Under the pieces are notes generated by a model that worked only from the letters and a program-made list of their open reading frames with translations, was not told the origin of the DNA and searched no databases. This document shows, one piece after another, positions 52,187-61,626 of a stretch of 64,000 bases of DNA (position 1 is its first letter; each line of letters starts with the position of its first letter). This DNA is from Thalassotalea euphylliae (lineage in GTDB: Bacteria; Pseudomonadota; Gammaproteobacteria; Enterobacterales; Alteromonadaceae). Where the stretch lies: positions 4,030,001-4,094,000 of the forward strand of contig NZ_QUOU01000001.1 of NCBI RefSeq assembly GCF_003390335.1, given 5' to 3'. A program made the position numbers and the translations under genes.

Positions 52187-55100
52187 TCCGCTCTTTTGTG
52201 CGCAATGGCCGCGTCATGTCTTTGGTCATTGCCCTACTCATAGTATCCGGCTTGGGAGCGCTTTCTACTTTACCGAGAACCGAAGATCCGCGTATTGAAA
52301 ACCGTAATGCGAGTGTGCTCACGCAAATGCCGGGAGCAAGTGCTGAGCGCATTGAGGTATTGATCACTGAGAAAATAGAGCAAAAGTTGAGGAAGCTGCC
52401 GGAAATTGATTTGCTCACCTCCAAATCTCGCCCTAGTCTGTCGGTGGTACAAATTAAGCTCAAGGATGAAATCGTCAATACGCGCCCAATTTGGTCGCGC
52501 ATTCGCGATTTAATTGCCGAAGTCGAGCCAGAATTGCCAGTCGGCGCGCGCTCACCAACACTGGAAGACGATCGCGGCTATGCCTACACGCAGTTAATTG
52601 CCCTGAACTGGCAACACCAAGGCGAACCCGACATCGCCAGCCTTGGCCGCTACGCCAACGAGTTACAAAACCGACTAAGGCTAATCCCCGGTACCGATAT
52701 TGTCTCGATATTTGGCCAAGGTGAAGAAGAAATATTGGTTGAAGTAGACGACAATCAAAGTGCACAACTCAAACTCAGCAGCGCGCAAATTTCACAAAAA
52801 ATACTGATGGCCGATGCCAAAGTTGCGGCTGGTCAATTAGTTAACACCAACAACCAAATGCAAGTTGAGTTAACGGGCGCATTGAATACCGTTGAGCGTA
52901 TTCGTGCGATTCCACTGCGCACCAATGAGCACGGCGGTTTGATCACCTTGGGAGATATTGCCGAGGTGAGTAAAACACTGACGTGGCCCGCTCGTGAAAT
53001 TACCTTAGTCAACAACCAAGCATCACTCGTTGTTGCTACTCGTATGCTGCCTGATTTGCGCATTGATAAATGGACAACCGATGTTGAAGCAGCGCTCGCG
53101 GAATTTACCCCACAACTGCCCAACTCAATCGCCTTAGAAGTACTGTTTGATCAAAATACTTACACGGAAACTCGCCTCGGCGAGTTAGTCGCCAATATCG
53201 CACTGGGGTTTGTGCTCATTTCACTGGTGTTATTGGTTACACTTGGTTGGCGCAGCGCCGCTATTGTGGCTACTTCCTTACCGCTCACCGTATTTTTTAC
53301 CTTAGCCTTGATGAATATTTACGGTTTACCGATCCATCAAATGTCAGTAACCGGCTTAGTTGTCGCTTTGGGGATTATGGTCGATAACGCCATTGTGATG
53401 ACCGACACCATACAGTACAAGCGCCAACAAGGCATGCGTCGCCTCGATAGTGTTGCCTATGCCGTTAAGCATTTGTGGTTACCGCTGCTGGGCTCGACCA
53501 TTACGACGATTCTGGCCTTTATGCCAATTGTCTTGATGCCAGGCCCCGCAGGTGAGTTTGTTGGCGGCATTGCACTGAGTGTTATTTTTTCACTTATTGG
53601 CTCTTACCTCATTTCTCACACCATAGTGGCAGGGCTAGCCGGTCGATTTGTCGCTAAAAAAATAGATGGCAAGCACGTTTGGTATAACTCGGGCATTCAG
53701 TTAACTAAGCTCAGCAACGCCTTTGAAAAAACGCTTGAGTTCGCATTAAATTACCGCAAAACCGCGGTAGTGACGGTATTTTGTTTACCCTTATTGGGTT
53801 TTATTGCTGCCGGACAACTGACTGAGCAATTTTTCCCACCATCTGATCGCGACATGTTCCAAATAGAGCTCTTTATGCCTGCCCAAAGCAGTATCGAAAA
53901 CACGCGCACAACCGCTGATACCGTGAGCCAATATTTGTACCAGCAAGAAGGGATCAGCAAAGTCCGTTGGTTTATTGGCAAAAATGCCCCTTCGTTTTAC
54001 TACAATATGATCCCCAATCGCGATGGCCTGCAAAACTATGCCCAAGGCATGATCACAGCAGTGGATTTTAAAGCGGCAAATAGGCTAATCCCGAAAATAC
54101 AGCGAGAGTTAGACGATATTTTACCTGGCGCGCAAATTTTAGTGCGCAAGCTAGAGCAAGGCCCGCCGTTTAACGCTCCCGTCGAATTTAGAATATTTGG
54201 GCCAAATCTCGATACCCTGAAAACGATTGGTGATGAAGTGCGCCGCATTATGAGCACGACCCAAGATGTTGTTCACACTCGCGCCACCTTGCAACCGGGT
54301 ACGCCAAAAGTTTGGGTACAAGCTGATGAATACGCAGCGGCACTAACCGGCTTGAACTTGGTCGACATTGCGCAGCAAATGAGCCAATCACTGTCTGGCC
54401 AAATCAATGGTTCTGTGATTGAAGCAACAGAATCAATTCCTGTGCGAGTGCGTATTAGCAATGAAGCACGGAACGAGCTCGTTGATGTCGCCAATGTGAA
54501 TTTACTCGCAGGTAATGGCACGGAAATGGTGCCACTCACAGCTGTATCTGAGTTAACCATCAAACCTTCTCGTGGGGCGATACCGCATCGAGAAGGTATG
54601 CGGGTGAATGTCATTGAAGGTTACTTACGCGCTGGCATATTACCTTCGGTCGTGCTTAACCGCATTCAAGCGAACATGGCTGCTGCAGATCTTACCTTGC
54701 CTAGTGGTTATCGCATTGAAGTGGGTGGCGAATCGGCTGAGCGCAATACCGCAGTGAGTAAATTACTGGCCAGTGTCGGGGTTATTCTGACATTACTGAT
54801 CACTGTGGTGGTGTTATCGTTTAATTCATTTCGCATCAGTGCCATCATTTTCCTGTCAGCATTTCAATCCATCGGTTTAGGTTTACTGAGTGTTTATGTA
54901 TTTAACCACCCGTTTGGCTTCACTGTGATTGTCGGATTATTGGGCTTGATGGGCTTAGCGATAAACGCGTCGATTGTTATCATTGCGGAGTTAAAAGCAG
55001 ATCCGCTGGCGGTACAAGGCGACCCCAAGGCTATTATCACAGGTGTTCAAAGCTGTACTCGCCACATTACTTCAACCACGATCACAACCGTAGGCGGATT

Positions 55101-55281
55101 TTTGCCCTTGATCCTCGCCGGTGGGGGGTTCTGGCCACCATTTGCTATCGCTATTGCGGGCGGTACAGTACTGACCACCTTACTGTCTTTTTACTTCGTA
55201 CCGGCGGCATTCTCACTGTTTAGCTGTAAAAAGCCCTTTGAGCTGTCGACCCACGGCGAACAAGCAATTGCGAGTACGTAA
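52183..55281 (+). CDS. RND efflux transporter permease
   Basis: 1032 residues in the AcrB/MmpL-like two-repeat layout. The proton-relay region reads LGIMVDNAIVMTDTI, with Asp followed by Asn rather than the Asp pair of AcrB and of the island pump. Other landmarks are FVGGIALSVIFSLIGSYLISHT and LLGLMGLAINASIVIIAEL. It belongs to the HAE-type group found with TetR regulators in marine Alteromonadales. The exported compound is unknown. Confidence 0.93.
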   Translation: MIRSFVRNGRVMSLVIALLIVSGLGALSTLPRTEDPRIENRNASVLTQMPGASAERIEVLITEKIEQKLRKLPEIDLLTSKSRPSLSVVQIKLKDEIVNTRPIWSRIRDLIAEVEPELPVGARSPTLEDDRGYAYTQLIALNWQHQGEPDIASLGRYANELQNRLRLIPGTDIVSIFGQGEEEILVEVDDNQSAQLKLSSAQISQKILMADAKVAAGQLVNTNNQMQVELTGALNTVERIRAIPLRTNEHGGLITLGDIAEVSKTLTWPAREITLVNNQASLVVATRMLPDLRIDKWTTDVEAALAEFTPQLPNSIALEVLFDQNTYTETRLGELVANIALGFVLISLVLLVTLGWRSAAIVATSLPLTVFFTLALMNIYGLPIHQMSVTGLVVALGIMVDNAIVMTDTIQYKRQQGMRRLDSVAYAVKHLWLPLLGSTITTILAFMPIVLMPGPAGEFVGGIALSVIFSLIGSYLISHTIVAGLAGRFVAKKIDGKHVWYNSGIQLTKLSNAFEKTLEFALNYRKTAVVTVFCLPLLGFIAAGQLTEQFFPPSDRDMFQIELFMPAQSSIENTRTTADTVSQYLYQQEGISKVRWFIGKNAPSFYYNMIPNRDGLQNYAQGMITAVDFKAANRLIPKIQRELDDILPGAQILVRKLEQGPPFNAPVEFRIFGPNLDTLKTIGDEVRRIMSTTQDVVHTRATLQPGTPKVWVQADEYAAALTGLNLVDIAQQMSQSLSGQINGSVIEATESIPVRVRISNEARNELVDVANVNLLAGNGTEMVPLTAVSELTIKPSRGAIPHREGMRVNVIEGYLRAGILPSVVLNRIQANMAAADLTLPSGYRIEVGGESAERNTAVSKLLASVGVILTLLITVVVLSFNSFRISAIIFLSAFQSIGLGLLSVYVFNHPFGFTVIVGLLGLMGLAINASIVIIAELKADPLAVQGDPKAIITGVQSCTRHITSTTITTVGGFLPLILAGGGFWPPFAIAIAGGTVLTTLLSFYFVPAAFSLFSCKKPFELSTHGEQAIAST

Positions 55282-55379
55282 CAGCAATAAATAGTGCACT
55301 CGTCTGAATTGATTGGTGTATTCGGATAAAAAGCGTTGGTGAGATGAATGAACTAGCGTGTACTCATTAATTACGCGTT

Positions 55380-55419
55380 TTCACTTACTCGTGTTGGTTA
55401 ATCAACACGAGTAAGTGAA
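55380..55419. repeat. Perfect 17-base-pair inverted repeat
   Basis: TTCACTTACTCGTGTTG pairs completely with CAACACGAGTAAGTGAA across a six-base loop (GTTAAT). It lies between the RND gene and a small leftward gene. There is no long T-run, so termination is possible but unproven. Confidence 0.8.
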
Positions 55420-55442
55420 CGCTAGTAAGTAAAAAAGCAGGG

Positions 55443-55601
55443 TTATTTTTCGGGATTAAACCCTTGCTTAATTTTTTCGATACGCTCTTGGTGTTTGTGA
55501 TGAGCATTGAGCGCAGCAACGGCAAACGCCCCAACAATCGCCACTATGGGTATCAATAATGATAAAACTTGCGGTTGTAATAACTGACCAAACCACTCCA
55601 T
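55443..55601 (-). CDS. Small single-pass membrane protein, 52 residues
   Basis: The ATG at 55601 has an excellent AGGAGAG ribosome-binding site five bases upstream. The protein begins MEWFGQLLQPQ, has one membrane helix (about 12-32, VLSLLIPIVAIVGAFAVAAL) and a short charged tail with two His residues and IEKIKQGFNPEK. The layout (short periplasmic start, helix, charged cytoplasmic helix) is like PspB-type or other small membrane regulators, but I cannot name a family. It is 52 bases downstream of rraB on the same strand and may be co-transcribed. Confidence 0.8.
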   Translation of the reverse strand: MEWFGQLLQPQVLSLLIPIVAIVGAFAVAALNAHHKHQERIEKIKQGFNPEK

Positions 55602-55653
55602 CGGTACTCTCCTTATCTATCAGTTAAGAATAATCTCCCTAAAACCGGGCTAA

Positions 55654-56004
55654 CTATTCTTCAAAATAGGTGCCCCAGCCATCGTAGTCAACATTGCATT
55701 GCTGCGCTAGCTGCACCATTTTTTGTGTTTCATCCAAAATTAATTCAGCGTCTAAGTATTGCTCGGTAATAATGTCAAAGGCAAATACTTTTTCGCCCGT
55801 TTCCAACTCAGCTTCCTCAGGCTCTTCAACTTCTAAGCCCATTTTGAAGGCGGCGATTGCCGCTTTTTCAAGTAAGTTAAAATCAGCAGACGAAAAGTGA
55901 TGCTCAATGGTGTGGTAAACCTCGTCATTACTGCCATCTTCCAACAACTCATTGACCAAAGATTCCGTGTATTCGGTCCAGTGGCTTAGCTCTTCATTTG
56001 TCAT
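55654..56004 (-). CDS. rraB: Ribonuclease E inhibitor RraB
   Basis: 116 residues. The family signature is clear: DEVYHTIEHHFSSADFNLLEKAAIAAFKMGLEVEEPEEAE near the middle and CNVDYDGWGTYFEE at the end. RraB binds RNase E and changes the composition of the degradosome. The acidic composition and length agree with RraB. Confidence 0.93.
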   Translation of the reverse strand: MTNEELSHWTEYTESLVNELLEDGSNDEVYHTIEHHFSSADFNLLEKAAIAAFKMGLEVEEPEEAELETGEKVFAFDIITEQYLDAELILDETQKMVQLAQQCNVDYDGWGTYFEE

Positions 56005-56023
56005 CTGTTTTACCTTTTAACTT

Positions 56024-56809
56024 TTAACCTTTACTACTATTGACACTTTTGCGCGCTGCACTTACATCGCTCGTCGGTAATGTTGTACCTGCTTCCAAGC
56101 TCAACGCTTGGATTTTCTCTAGCATACTTGCTCGCACGCGATCAGCCATGGCACGTACGTTCTTTTTGTCTTCATCGGTAAAATACACAGGTGGTAAATA
56201 CTCGATGATCATCTTGCCGTTATTCCAGCGGTTGAGGTTCACAACGCCATGAGTATTACTCGCACAGACCGGAACAATGGGGGCGTTGGCCTGCAAAGCC
56301 GTTCTAAATGCTCCCGTTTTAAAGGGGAGTAAACCACGGCCATAGCTACGTGTACCCTCTGGGAATAACCATACCGACAAGCCTTTTTCTTTCATTTTAT
56401 CTGCTGCCGATGAAATAGTACCCATGGCTTTATTGGTGTTTTTACGGTCAATCAATATATTGCCAGTTAGCCAGTACATTTGCCCAAAAAACGGAATCCA
56501 TTTTAAGCTTTTTTTACCAATACTCACGGTGTGCGGTTGCACAGAAGCGGCAACGGTAAATAAATCGTAAGAATTCTGATGATTACAAACATAGACAACC
56601 GGCTCATGCTCACTTACTTGATATGGCAATCGAACTTCAACGTCTAAGCCAATCACTTTTGAGAGCTTGCCTAAGAGATGAGCGGCATGACAAACATTAT
56701 TGCGATGAAATGGTCGTAACAAACTAAACACGCATGCATAAATAGAGATCACGACTAACGCGATTGTTAAGATAAAAATACGGATGACTGCTAACAAGTG
56801 GCGCCCCAA
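56024..56809 (-). CDS. plsC: 1-acylglycerol-3-phosphate O-acyltransferase (PlsC family)
   Basis: 261 residues. An N-terminal membrane helix (about 7-30) precedes the acyltransferase motifs: NHQNSYD (H-x4-D catalytic), GKKSLKWIPFFGQMYWLTGNILIDR, FPEGTRSYG and the block-IV region APIVPVC. It acylates lysophosphatidate to phosphatidate in phospholipid synthesis. The sequence favours PlsC over other LPLAT members but does not prove it. Confidence 0.9.
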   Translation of the reverse strand: MGRHLLAVIRIFILTIALVVISIYACVFSLLRPFHRNNVCHAAHLLGKLSKVIGLDVEVRLPYQVSEHEPVVYVCNHQNSYDLFTVAASVQPHTVSIGKKSLKWIPFFGQMYWLTGNILIDRKNTNKAMGTISSAADKMKEKGLSVWLFPEGTRSYGRGLLPFKTGAFRTALQANAPIVPVCASNTHGVVNLNRWNNGKMIIEYLPPVYFTDEDKKNVRAMADRVRASMLEKIQALSLEAGTTLPTSDVSAARKSVNSSKG

Positions 56810-56941
56810 TCTGGTCTAACATAAAGCAAGGGGCGCAAGTATACATGGATTTAGGTCAATGTTTAATCGGCAGATAAGAATTATTGCGAATGCGGCTCAG
56901 CAGGTGCACAGAGCCACACTGAGTGATTAGCAGTTAGTCAA

Positions 56942-57724
56942 TTAACGCTTGATTTGTAACTCTCTAAACTTCATGTAAAGCAGTTTAACGCGATCGTATT
57001 CAAACGCTGAGCCGGTTTGGTAATACATAAATGGCACATTTGCTCGCGCGTCAATGCTTCGCAAACTATCAAGTATCAACTCTTCTTCGGGGGTTAGTCC
57101 TAGCTCACTCACTAACGCTTTGTAAGCCAGTGTATCTAAACCAAGGCCAGTAGCGTCGCGCACTGAAGATGGGCCGAGCAACGGCAACACTAAATAAGGG
57201 CCCGAGCCTACACCCCAGTAGCCAAGTGTTTGCCCAAAATCTTCATTTTGCTCTGCTATCCCCATGCTCGAGGCGACATCGAACAAACCGGCTAACCCGA
57301 TAGTAGAATTTAGCGTAAATCGACTGAATGTCGTTAGTGCAACGTCGAACTTGAGCTGTAATAAGGCGTTAGCCAAGGTTGGTAACTCACCTAAATTACT
57401 GAAAAAGTTATTCACTCCGCGTTCAACCGGATCCGGCGTTATCGCCTTGTAGCCAGCAACTACTGGCAGTAGCACATATTCATCGGCTTTAGCATTGAAG
57501 TAGTACATGCGCCTGTTGAAACCTTCAAATGGATCTGCATAGCGCTCGAATAACGAGTGTTCTTTGATGTCCTCAGCAATTTCTACTCTAGGGGGCAGCG
57601 CGTCTTGGCTTAACTTGGGCTGTGCTGAACACGCACTCAGTAAAATGGCGATAAACGCAGAGCATACAAATTTTGTGCGTTGGCCTAATTGGCTTCTTTG
57701 GCTTTGCTGGCATAACTGACTCAT
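56942..57724 (-). CDS. mlaA: Outer-membrane lipid-asymmetry lipoprotein MlaA (VacJ)
   Basis: 260 residues. The lipoprotein signal ends ILLSACSAQ. The MlaA core shows YADPFEGFNRRMYYFNAKADEYVLLPVVAGYKAITPDPVERGVNNFFSNLGE, then FGQTLGYWGVGSGPYLVLPLLGPSSVRD. It removes misplaced phospholipid from the outer leaflet and hands it to MlaC. It starts two bases after the upstream hydrolase gene. The other mla genes are not in the window. Confidence 0.94.
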   Translation of the reverse strand: MSQLCQQSQRSQLGQRTKFVCSAFIAILLSACSAQPKLSQDALPPRVEIAEDIKEHSLFERYADPFEGFNRRMYYFNAKADEYVLLPVVAGYKAITPDPVERGVNNFFSNLGELPTLANALLQLKFDVALTTFSRFTLNSTIGLAGLFDVASSMGIAEQNEDFGQTLGYWGVGSGPYLVLPLLGPSSVRDATGLGLDTLAYKALVSELGLTPEEELILDSLRSIDARANVPFMYYQTGSAFEYDRVKLLYMKFRELQIKR

Positions 57725-57726
57725 GG

Positions 57727-59040
57727 CTACTGCACCCCATTAAACTGATTGCGCATATAGGCAACAAAACTCTTGCGATCCATATTGCCGCAGTGGCCAC
57801 CTCGCTCGAATATTTGCGCGCGCGCGCCGAACACACGGCGCAGATAATCAACTTCGCCAGCCTGCAAAATAATATCATCCGCATTAGTGACGACACTGAT
57901 CTTTTCAGCAGCGCTTAAATAGTTTTCTATCGCCACTAAACCGAGTCGAGCGATCATATCTTCTCGGGTGACACTGGGTTCCAGCTTTTGCGTCCATGGC
58001 AACATGTGTTGATCAAAATAACGAGTAAAGGTGATATCGTCGGCTCGGTGCATCGAATGGGTAATGCTTTCAAACTTGTTAATTGGATGATTTTTATAGA
58101 TCAAAGCACCAATGTTGTACGTTGCATCAATCGCAAACATCATATCGGCTGATGACATGCGAAACGATGCACCGATCAAGAGTTTCAGCTCTGCTTCACT
58201 CATGTTGGTACCGGCGAACAGCGAGTAAATACTGTCAGCGGTTAATTCTGAAGATTCTTGCAAGGCGTACTGCTCGGCTAAACGCTCAAAAATACGCTCG
58301 ACCATAGCCACGGCATTAGCTCTGTTGTGCTCTAAATCCAAGTAGCTGTCGAGGATCTGTACCGAGTTGTACAGACTTACCGGCGGGTTAATCAGGACGA
58401 CCTTTTCAAAATTAAACACTTGCAATTTCTCATCTAAACGAGAAATAAAAGCAGAATGCGCACCTCCCAGACTATACCCTGTCAAAGAAAAGCTCGTCGC
58501 TTGCAAATTGTGGCTAAGTTGTAGTTGCGCGTAAATAGACTCCATTTTGGCATAAAGTGACTTCGCATCTTTGGCTAAATCCCCGACCATATCGGCACGT
58601 GTTGTAGCATTGATAATGTAGTTTGGGTAGGTCGGCGAAGACAGCGAGACGACGTGATAACCTTGACTAAACAAGGTTTTTTGCAATGTCACCATTTTAG
58701 GGCTGTTGTGAGCAGCTCCAGTGCCTGCAATCACAAACGCAAGTGGCGCAGCACTCGGTTGCTGATTCAGGGTATAAGCGAGCTTTTTATTGAACCAAAA
58801 CACCTCTGGAATTTGTTCCAATGGGCGAAATTCCAAAGACATAGTTTTCGAGGGAATATCTGCGGGTAATTGCGCAGCCACTTCTTGACAGTAGCCAGTC
58901 ACCGTTGCTTGATATTTGGTGTATGGCAAGGCACAAACTTTTTGCTGTTGAGCATTTGCAATTGCCGCACTTTCCTCATCCGGTGTTTGACTGCAGCCGA
59001 TGACTGCAAATACCAACGTTAGCCATAGTAGGTGTCGCAC
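57727..59040 (-). CDS. Alpha/beta-hydrolase lipoprotein
   Basis: 437 residues. The signal ends VIGCSQTP with the lipidated Cys. The hydrolase core has PLAFVIAGTGAAHN (oxyanion region), the nucleophile elbow LTGYSLGGAHSAF (Ser) and a catalytic His likely in FERGGHCGNM near the C-terminus. No family name is certain. Its two-base gap to mlaA suggests an operon and a role in envelope lipid handling, which is inference. Confidence 0.82.
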   Translation of the reverse strand: MRHLLWLTLVFAVIGCSQTPDEESAAIANAQQQKVCALPYTKYQATVTGYCQEVAAQLPADIPSKTMSLEFRPLEQIPEVFWFNKKLAYTLNQQPSAAPLAFVIAGTGAAHNSPKMVTLQKTLFSQGYHVVSLSSPTYPNYIINATTRADMVGDLAKDAKSLYAKMESIYAQLQLSHNLQATSFSLTGYSLGGAHSAFISRLDEKLQVFNFEKVVLINPPVSLYNSVQILDSYLDLEHNRANAVAMVERIFERLAEQYALQESSELTADSIYSLFAGTNMSEAELKLLIGASFRMSSADMMFAIDATYNIGALIYKNHPINKFESITHSMHRADDITFTRYFDQHMLPWTQKLEPSVTREDMIARLGLVAIENYLSAAEKISVVTNADDIILQAGEVDYLRRVFGARAQIFERGGHCGNMDRKSFVAYMRNQFNGVQ

Positions 59041-59325
59041 ATATCCCCCTCAGTGATCATTGACTCGCGCGAGCACTAAACTTAGCAGAATTCACCGCGT
59101 AAACGTAACAAAATATTAATGATACTGAGTTTGAAGGTAGATTAACTGAGTAATTTACGTCTGCCCGCTCAAAATTTCCTACGCTTGAAAAAATAGTGAC
59201 TATACTCGTTTAAAAATAACAAGAGTAAACACTACCAAGCGAAATTAGTGTGATGCGATGAAGAGCGATATCAACATCGGTTGCAGTAAAGGCTAATTGA
59301 CAATTGAAGTATCTAGGGAGAAGGT

Positions 59326-59997
59326 ATGCCTAAGCGTTTGTTTACCTCAGTAATTTGTCTCTTTTTTGCCACACTTGCAGGAAGTGTGGCGGCCAATCAT
59401 GCGACGGGAAATAATGTCGCCGATAGTAATACAACGAGCCACCAACAAGTCCAAACAGGTGTTGCAAACGAACATGCCTATGAACTTAGTTTAAAAGCCG
59501 TGGCCTTAGCCAACTACTCCTCAGCACACTATGCTGAAATACCTGAATTTACTGCCAATGCTCAGTTTTTATCACCTGCGATAAGCGCCTATTCATTTAT
59601 GAATTTCCCTTCAACACAGGAGTTATCCCTTGCTCAACGGTCAGCGACGACTGGCAGTGCAAACGAACACAGCATGGCATACTTGCAAACCAGTTACGTC
59701 ATTGCTTCTTTTCGCTCCTTGGACATTGCACTTTCCGCAAAAATTGAGCAGTTAGACACGACTACAGCGACCTACTATTACCCCATCGATCCAAAGCAGT
59801 TAGCAACCCAATATGTGATTCGCAAAGATATTACGAGTACGACGCTGGGCATCATTGGCAATTATCAGTTAACGCCTAACTGGTCAATTATCGGCGCCTT
59901 AACCACTACAACCGTAGGCGATGAAACACGGTTGACAACGCCAAGTGCCGACGACCTAGCGCATATGGCATTGATCGGTGCGACCTATTCGTTTTAA
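59326..59997 (+). CDS. Small outer-membrane beta-barrel-like protein
   Basis: 223 residues with a signal peptide (about 1-23). The mature part has alternating strands and ends ALIGATYSF with a terminal Phe, as in outer-membrane barrels; the segment TSTTLGIIGNYQLTPNWSIIGALTTTTVG is typical of eight-strand or OmpW-like barrels. AGGGAGAAGG precedes the ATG. I cannot name the family. It is a single gene. Confidence 0.7.
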   Translation: MPKRLFTSVICLFFATLAGSVAANHATGNNVADSNTTSHQQVQTGVANEHAYELSLKAVALANYSSAHYAEIPEFTANAQFLSPAISAYSFMNFPSTQELSLAQRSATTGSANEHSMAYLQTSYVIASFRSLDIALSAKIEQLDTTTATYYYPIDPKQLATQYVIRKDITSTTLGIIGNYQLTPNWSIIGALTTTTVGDETRLTTPSADDLAHMALIGATYSF

Positions 59998-60277
59998 TGT
60001 ATTTTTAAAGCCACGACACTGCTAGAGAGCGCAGCTCAACTTGAGGCGCTGCCCGCTTAAAAACAAGCGCTGTATGTTAACCTCAGGTTTGGGTAAGAAA
60101 TAGTGAATAACAATTAATTCAAATACTTATGTTCATCGCTATCTCCTAGCGAGAAATTTTTGCTGATACCAAGGCAAATTTGCGCGTCAATAGCTGGCCT
60201 ATTGCAAGTAAGTTTAACGCTGGTAGCAGTAAAAATAGCCGCTAGAAGCACATTAGTTATCCAGAGCGGAGGTTATG

Positions 60278-61342
60278 TTAGGTGTGGGGTGACAAACTAA
60301 AGGTTAGGGCTTCTTGTTCATCAGAAAACTTTGTTTTAATCTCGCGAATTTTAGGTAGGCATGCAAGAAATTCGGGGATCAGGCTGGGATCAAAGTGTTT
60401 TCCCGCTTGCGCTTGCAGAAATTCAACTACGGCTTCTTCAGACCAAGGTTTTTTATAAGGTCGCGTCGAAGTGAGCGCATCAAACACATCCGCAATCGCA
60501 ACAATCCGGCCACTCAGTGGAATTTCTTCGCCTTTTAGGCCATTTGGATAACCCGTACCATCCCATTTTTCATGGTGTGTGAGGGCAACTTCGCGAGCTA
60601 GCGAGAGTAACTCAGAATTGTGATTACTTAAAATGTCAGCACCGAACTCTACGTGCTTTTGCATAATTAGCCATTCATCATGATCCAACTTACCCGCTTT
60701 TAGCAATACGTGATCTGGAATACCTATTTTGCCAATGTCATGCATTGGTGCTGCATTAAACAATAATTCTGTCCATTGTGGATCGGCCCCTATTTGCTCC
60801 GCCAAAAAACGTGAATAATGGCTCATACGAATAACGTGCATACCCGTTTCGTTGTCTTTGTACTCAGCGGCTCTTCCCAAGCGCTTGATGATCTCGTGGC
60901 GAGTTTCCTCTATTTCCAGCGTACGCTGTTTAACTTGCGCAGCGAGCACTCGCTGCTGGTCATATAAGGCCAAATGGGTGCGAATTCTGGCGAGTACTAT
61001 TGGCATACTTACCGGCTTGGTAATGTAATCAACTGCGCCCAGTTCAAAGCCTCGTTGCTCATCTTCTGCTTCACTTTTGGCGGTCACGAAAATAACGGGA
61101 ATATCACGTGTGATAGGACTGGCTTTAAGCTGTGCACAAACTTCATAGCCATCCATTTCCGGCATCATAATATCGAGTAAGATCAGATCAGGCTTTTGCT
61201 TACCTGCTGCGATCTTCAACGCTAACTTACCAGAGACAGACGCTTTAACCTTATAGTGCGGACGCAAAATACCTGATAGTACATCGATATTATCGGGGTT
61301 ATCGTCAACGACTAAAATGGTCTGGAGATCAGTTTCGGTCAT
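60278..61342 (-). CDS. HD-GYP-domain response regulator (c-di-GMP phosphodiesterase type)
   Basis: 354 residues from the ATG at 61342; the frame extends upstream to a GTG at 61375. The receiver (about 5-120) has DDNPDN, phospho-acceptor Asp in LILLDIMMPEMDG and FVTAKSE. An HD-GYP domain follows (about 150-340): HD in PMHDIGKIGIPD, HHEKWDGTGYPNG for the GYP motif and VFDALTSTRPYK. The family hydrolyses cyclic-di-GMP to GMP or acts as a related sensor. No partner kinase gene is adjacent. Confidence 0.93.
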   Translation of the reverse strand: MTETDLQTILVVDDNPDNIDVLSGILRPHYKVKASVSGKLALKIAAGKQKPDLILLDIMMPEMDGYEVCAQLKASPITRDIPVIFVTAKSEAEDEQRGFELGAVDYITKPVSMPIVLARIRTHLALYDQQRVLAAQVKQRTLEIEETRHEIIKRLGRAAEYKDNETGMHVIRMSHYSRFLAEQIGADPQWTELLFNAAPMHDIGKIGIPDHVLLKAGKLDHDEWLIMQKHVEFGADILSNHNSELLSLAREVALTHHEKWDGTGYPNGLKGEEIPLSGRIVAIADVFDALTSTRPYKKPWSEEAVVEFLQAQAGKHFDPSLIPEFLACLPKIREIKTKFSDEQEALTFSLSPHT

Positions 61343-61548
61343 TAGTTTTCTGCTTTGCATTCCATAAGTTTGCACACTCGCTTACTAATTAGCCTACCGT
61401 ATTCCTCGTATTTATCAAAGATACTCGCAAGTATTTACTAAATTTATCAATATAGCACTCATACTAATCTAGATAATATCAGACCCAAGTTAGCGCTATT
61501 TCTATTCATTACGCTCATCAAGTGGCATTGCTTGTTGTATTTCAGGCA

Positions 61549-61575
61549 CAAAAAAGGGGTGAACGTGTCACCCCT
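61549..61575 (-). terminator. Terminator of the acyl-CoA dehydrogenase gene
   Basis: The stem AGGGGTGA / TCACCCCT with a five-base loop is followed by TTTTTT when read leftward, 52 bases beyond the stop. Confidence 0.85.
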
Positions 61576-61626
61576 GATGCTCAATAGCTTGCGGTGCTAA
61601 TCCAACGTAGCACCCATTGCGTTGTT

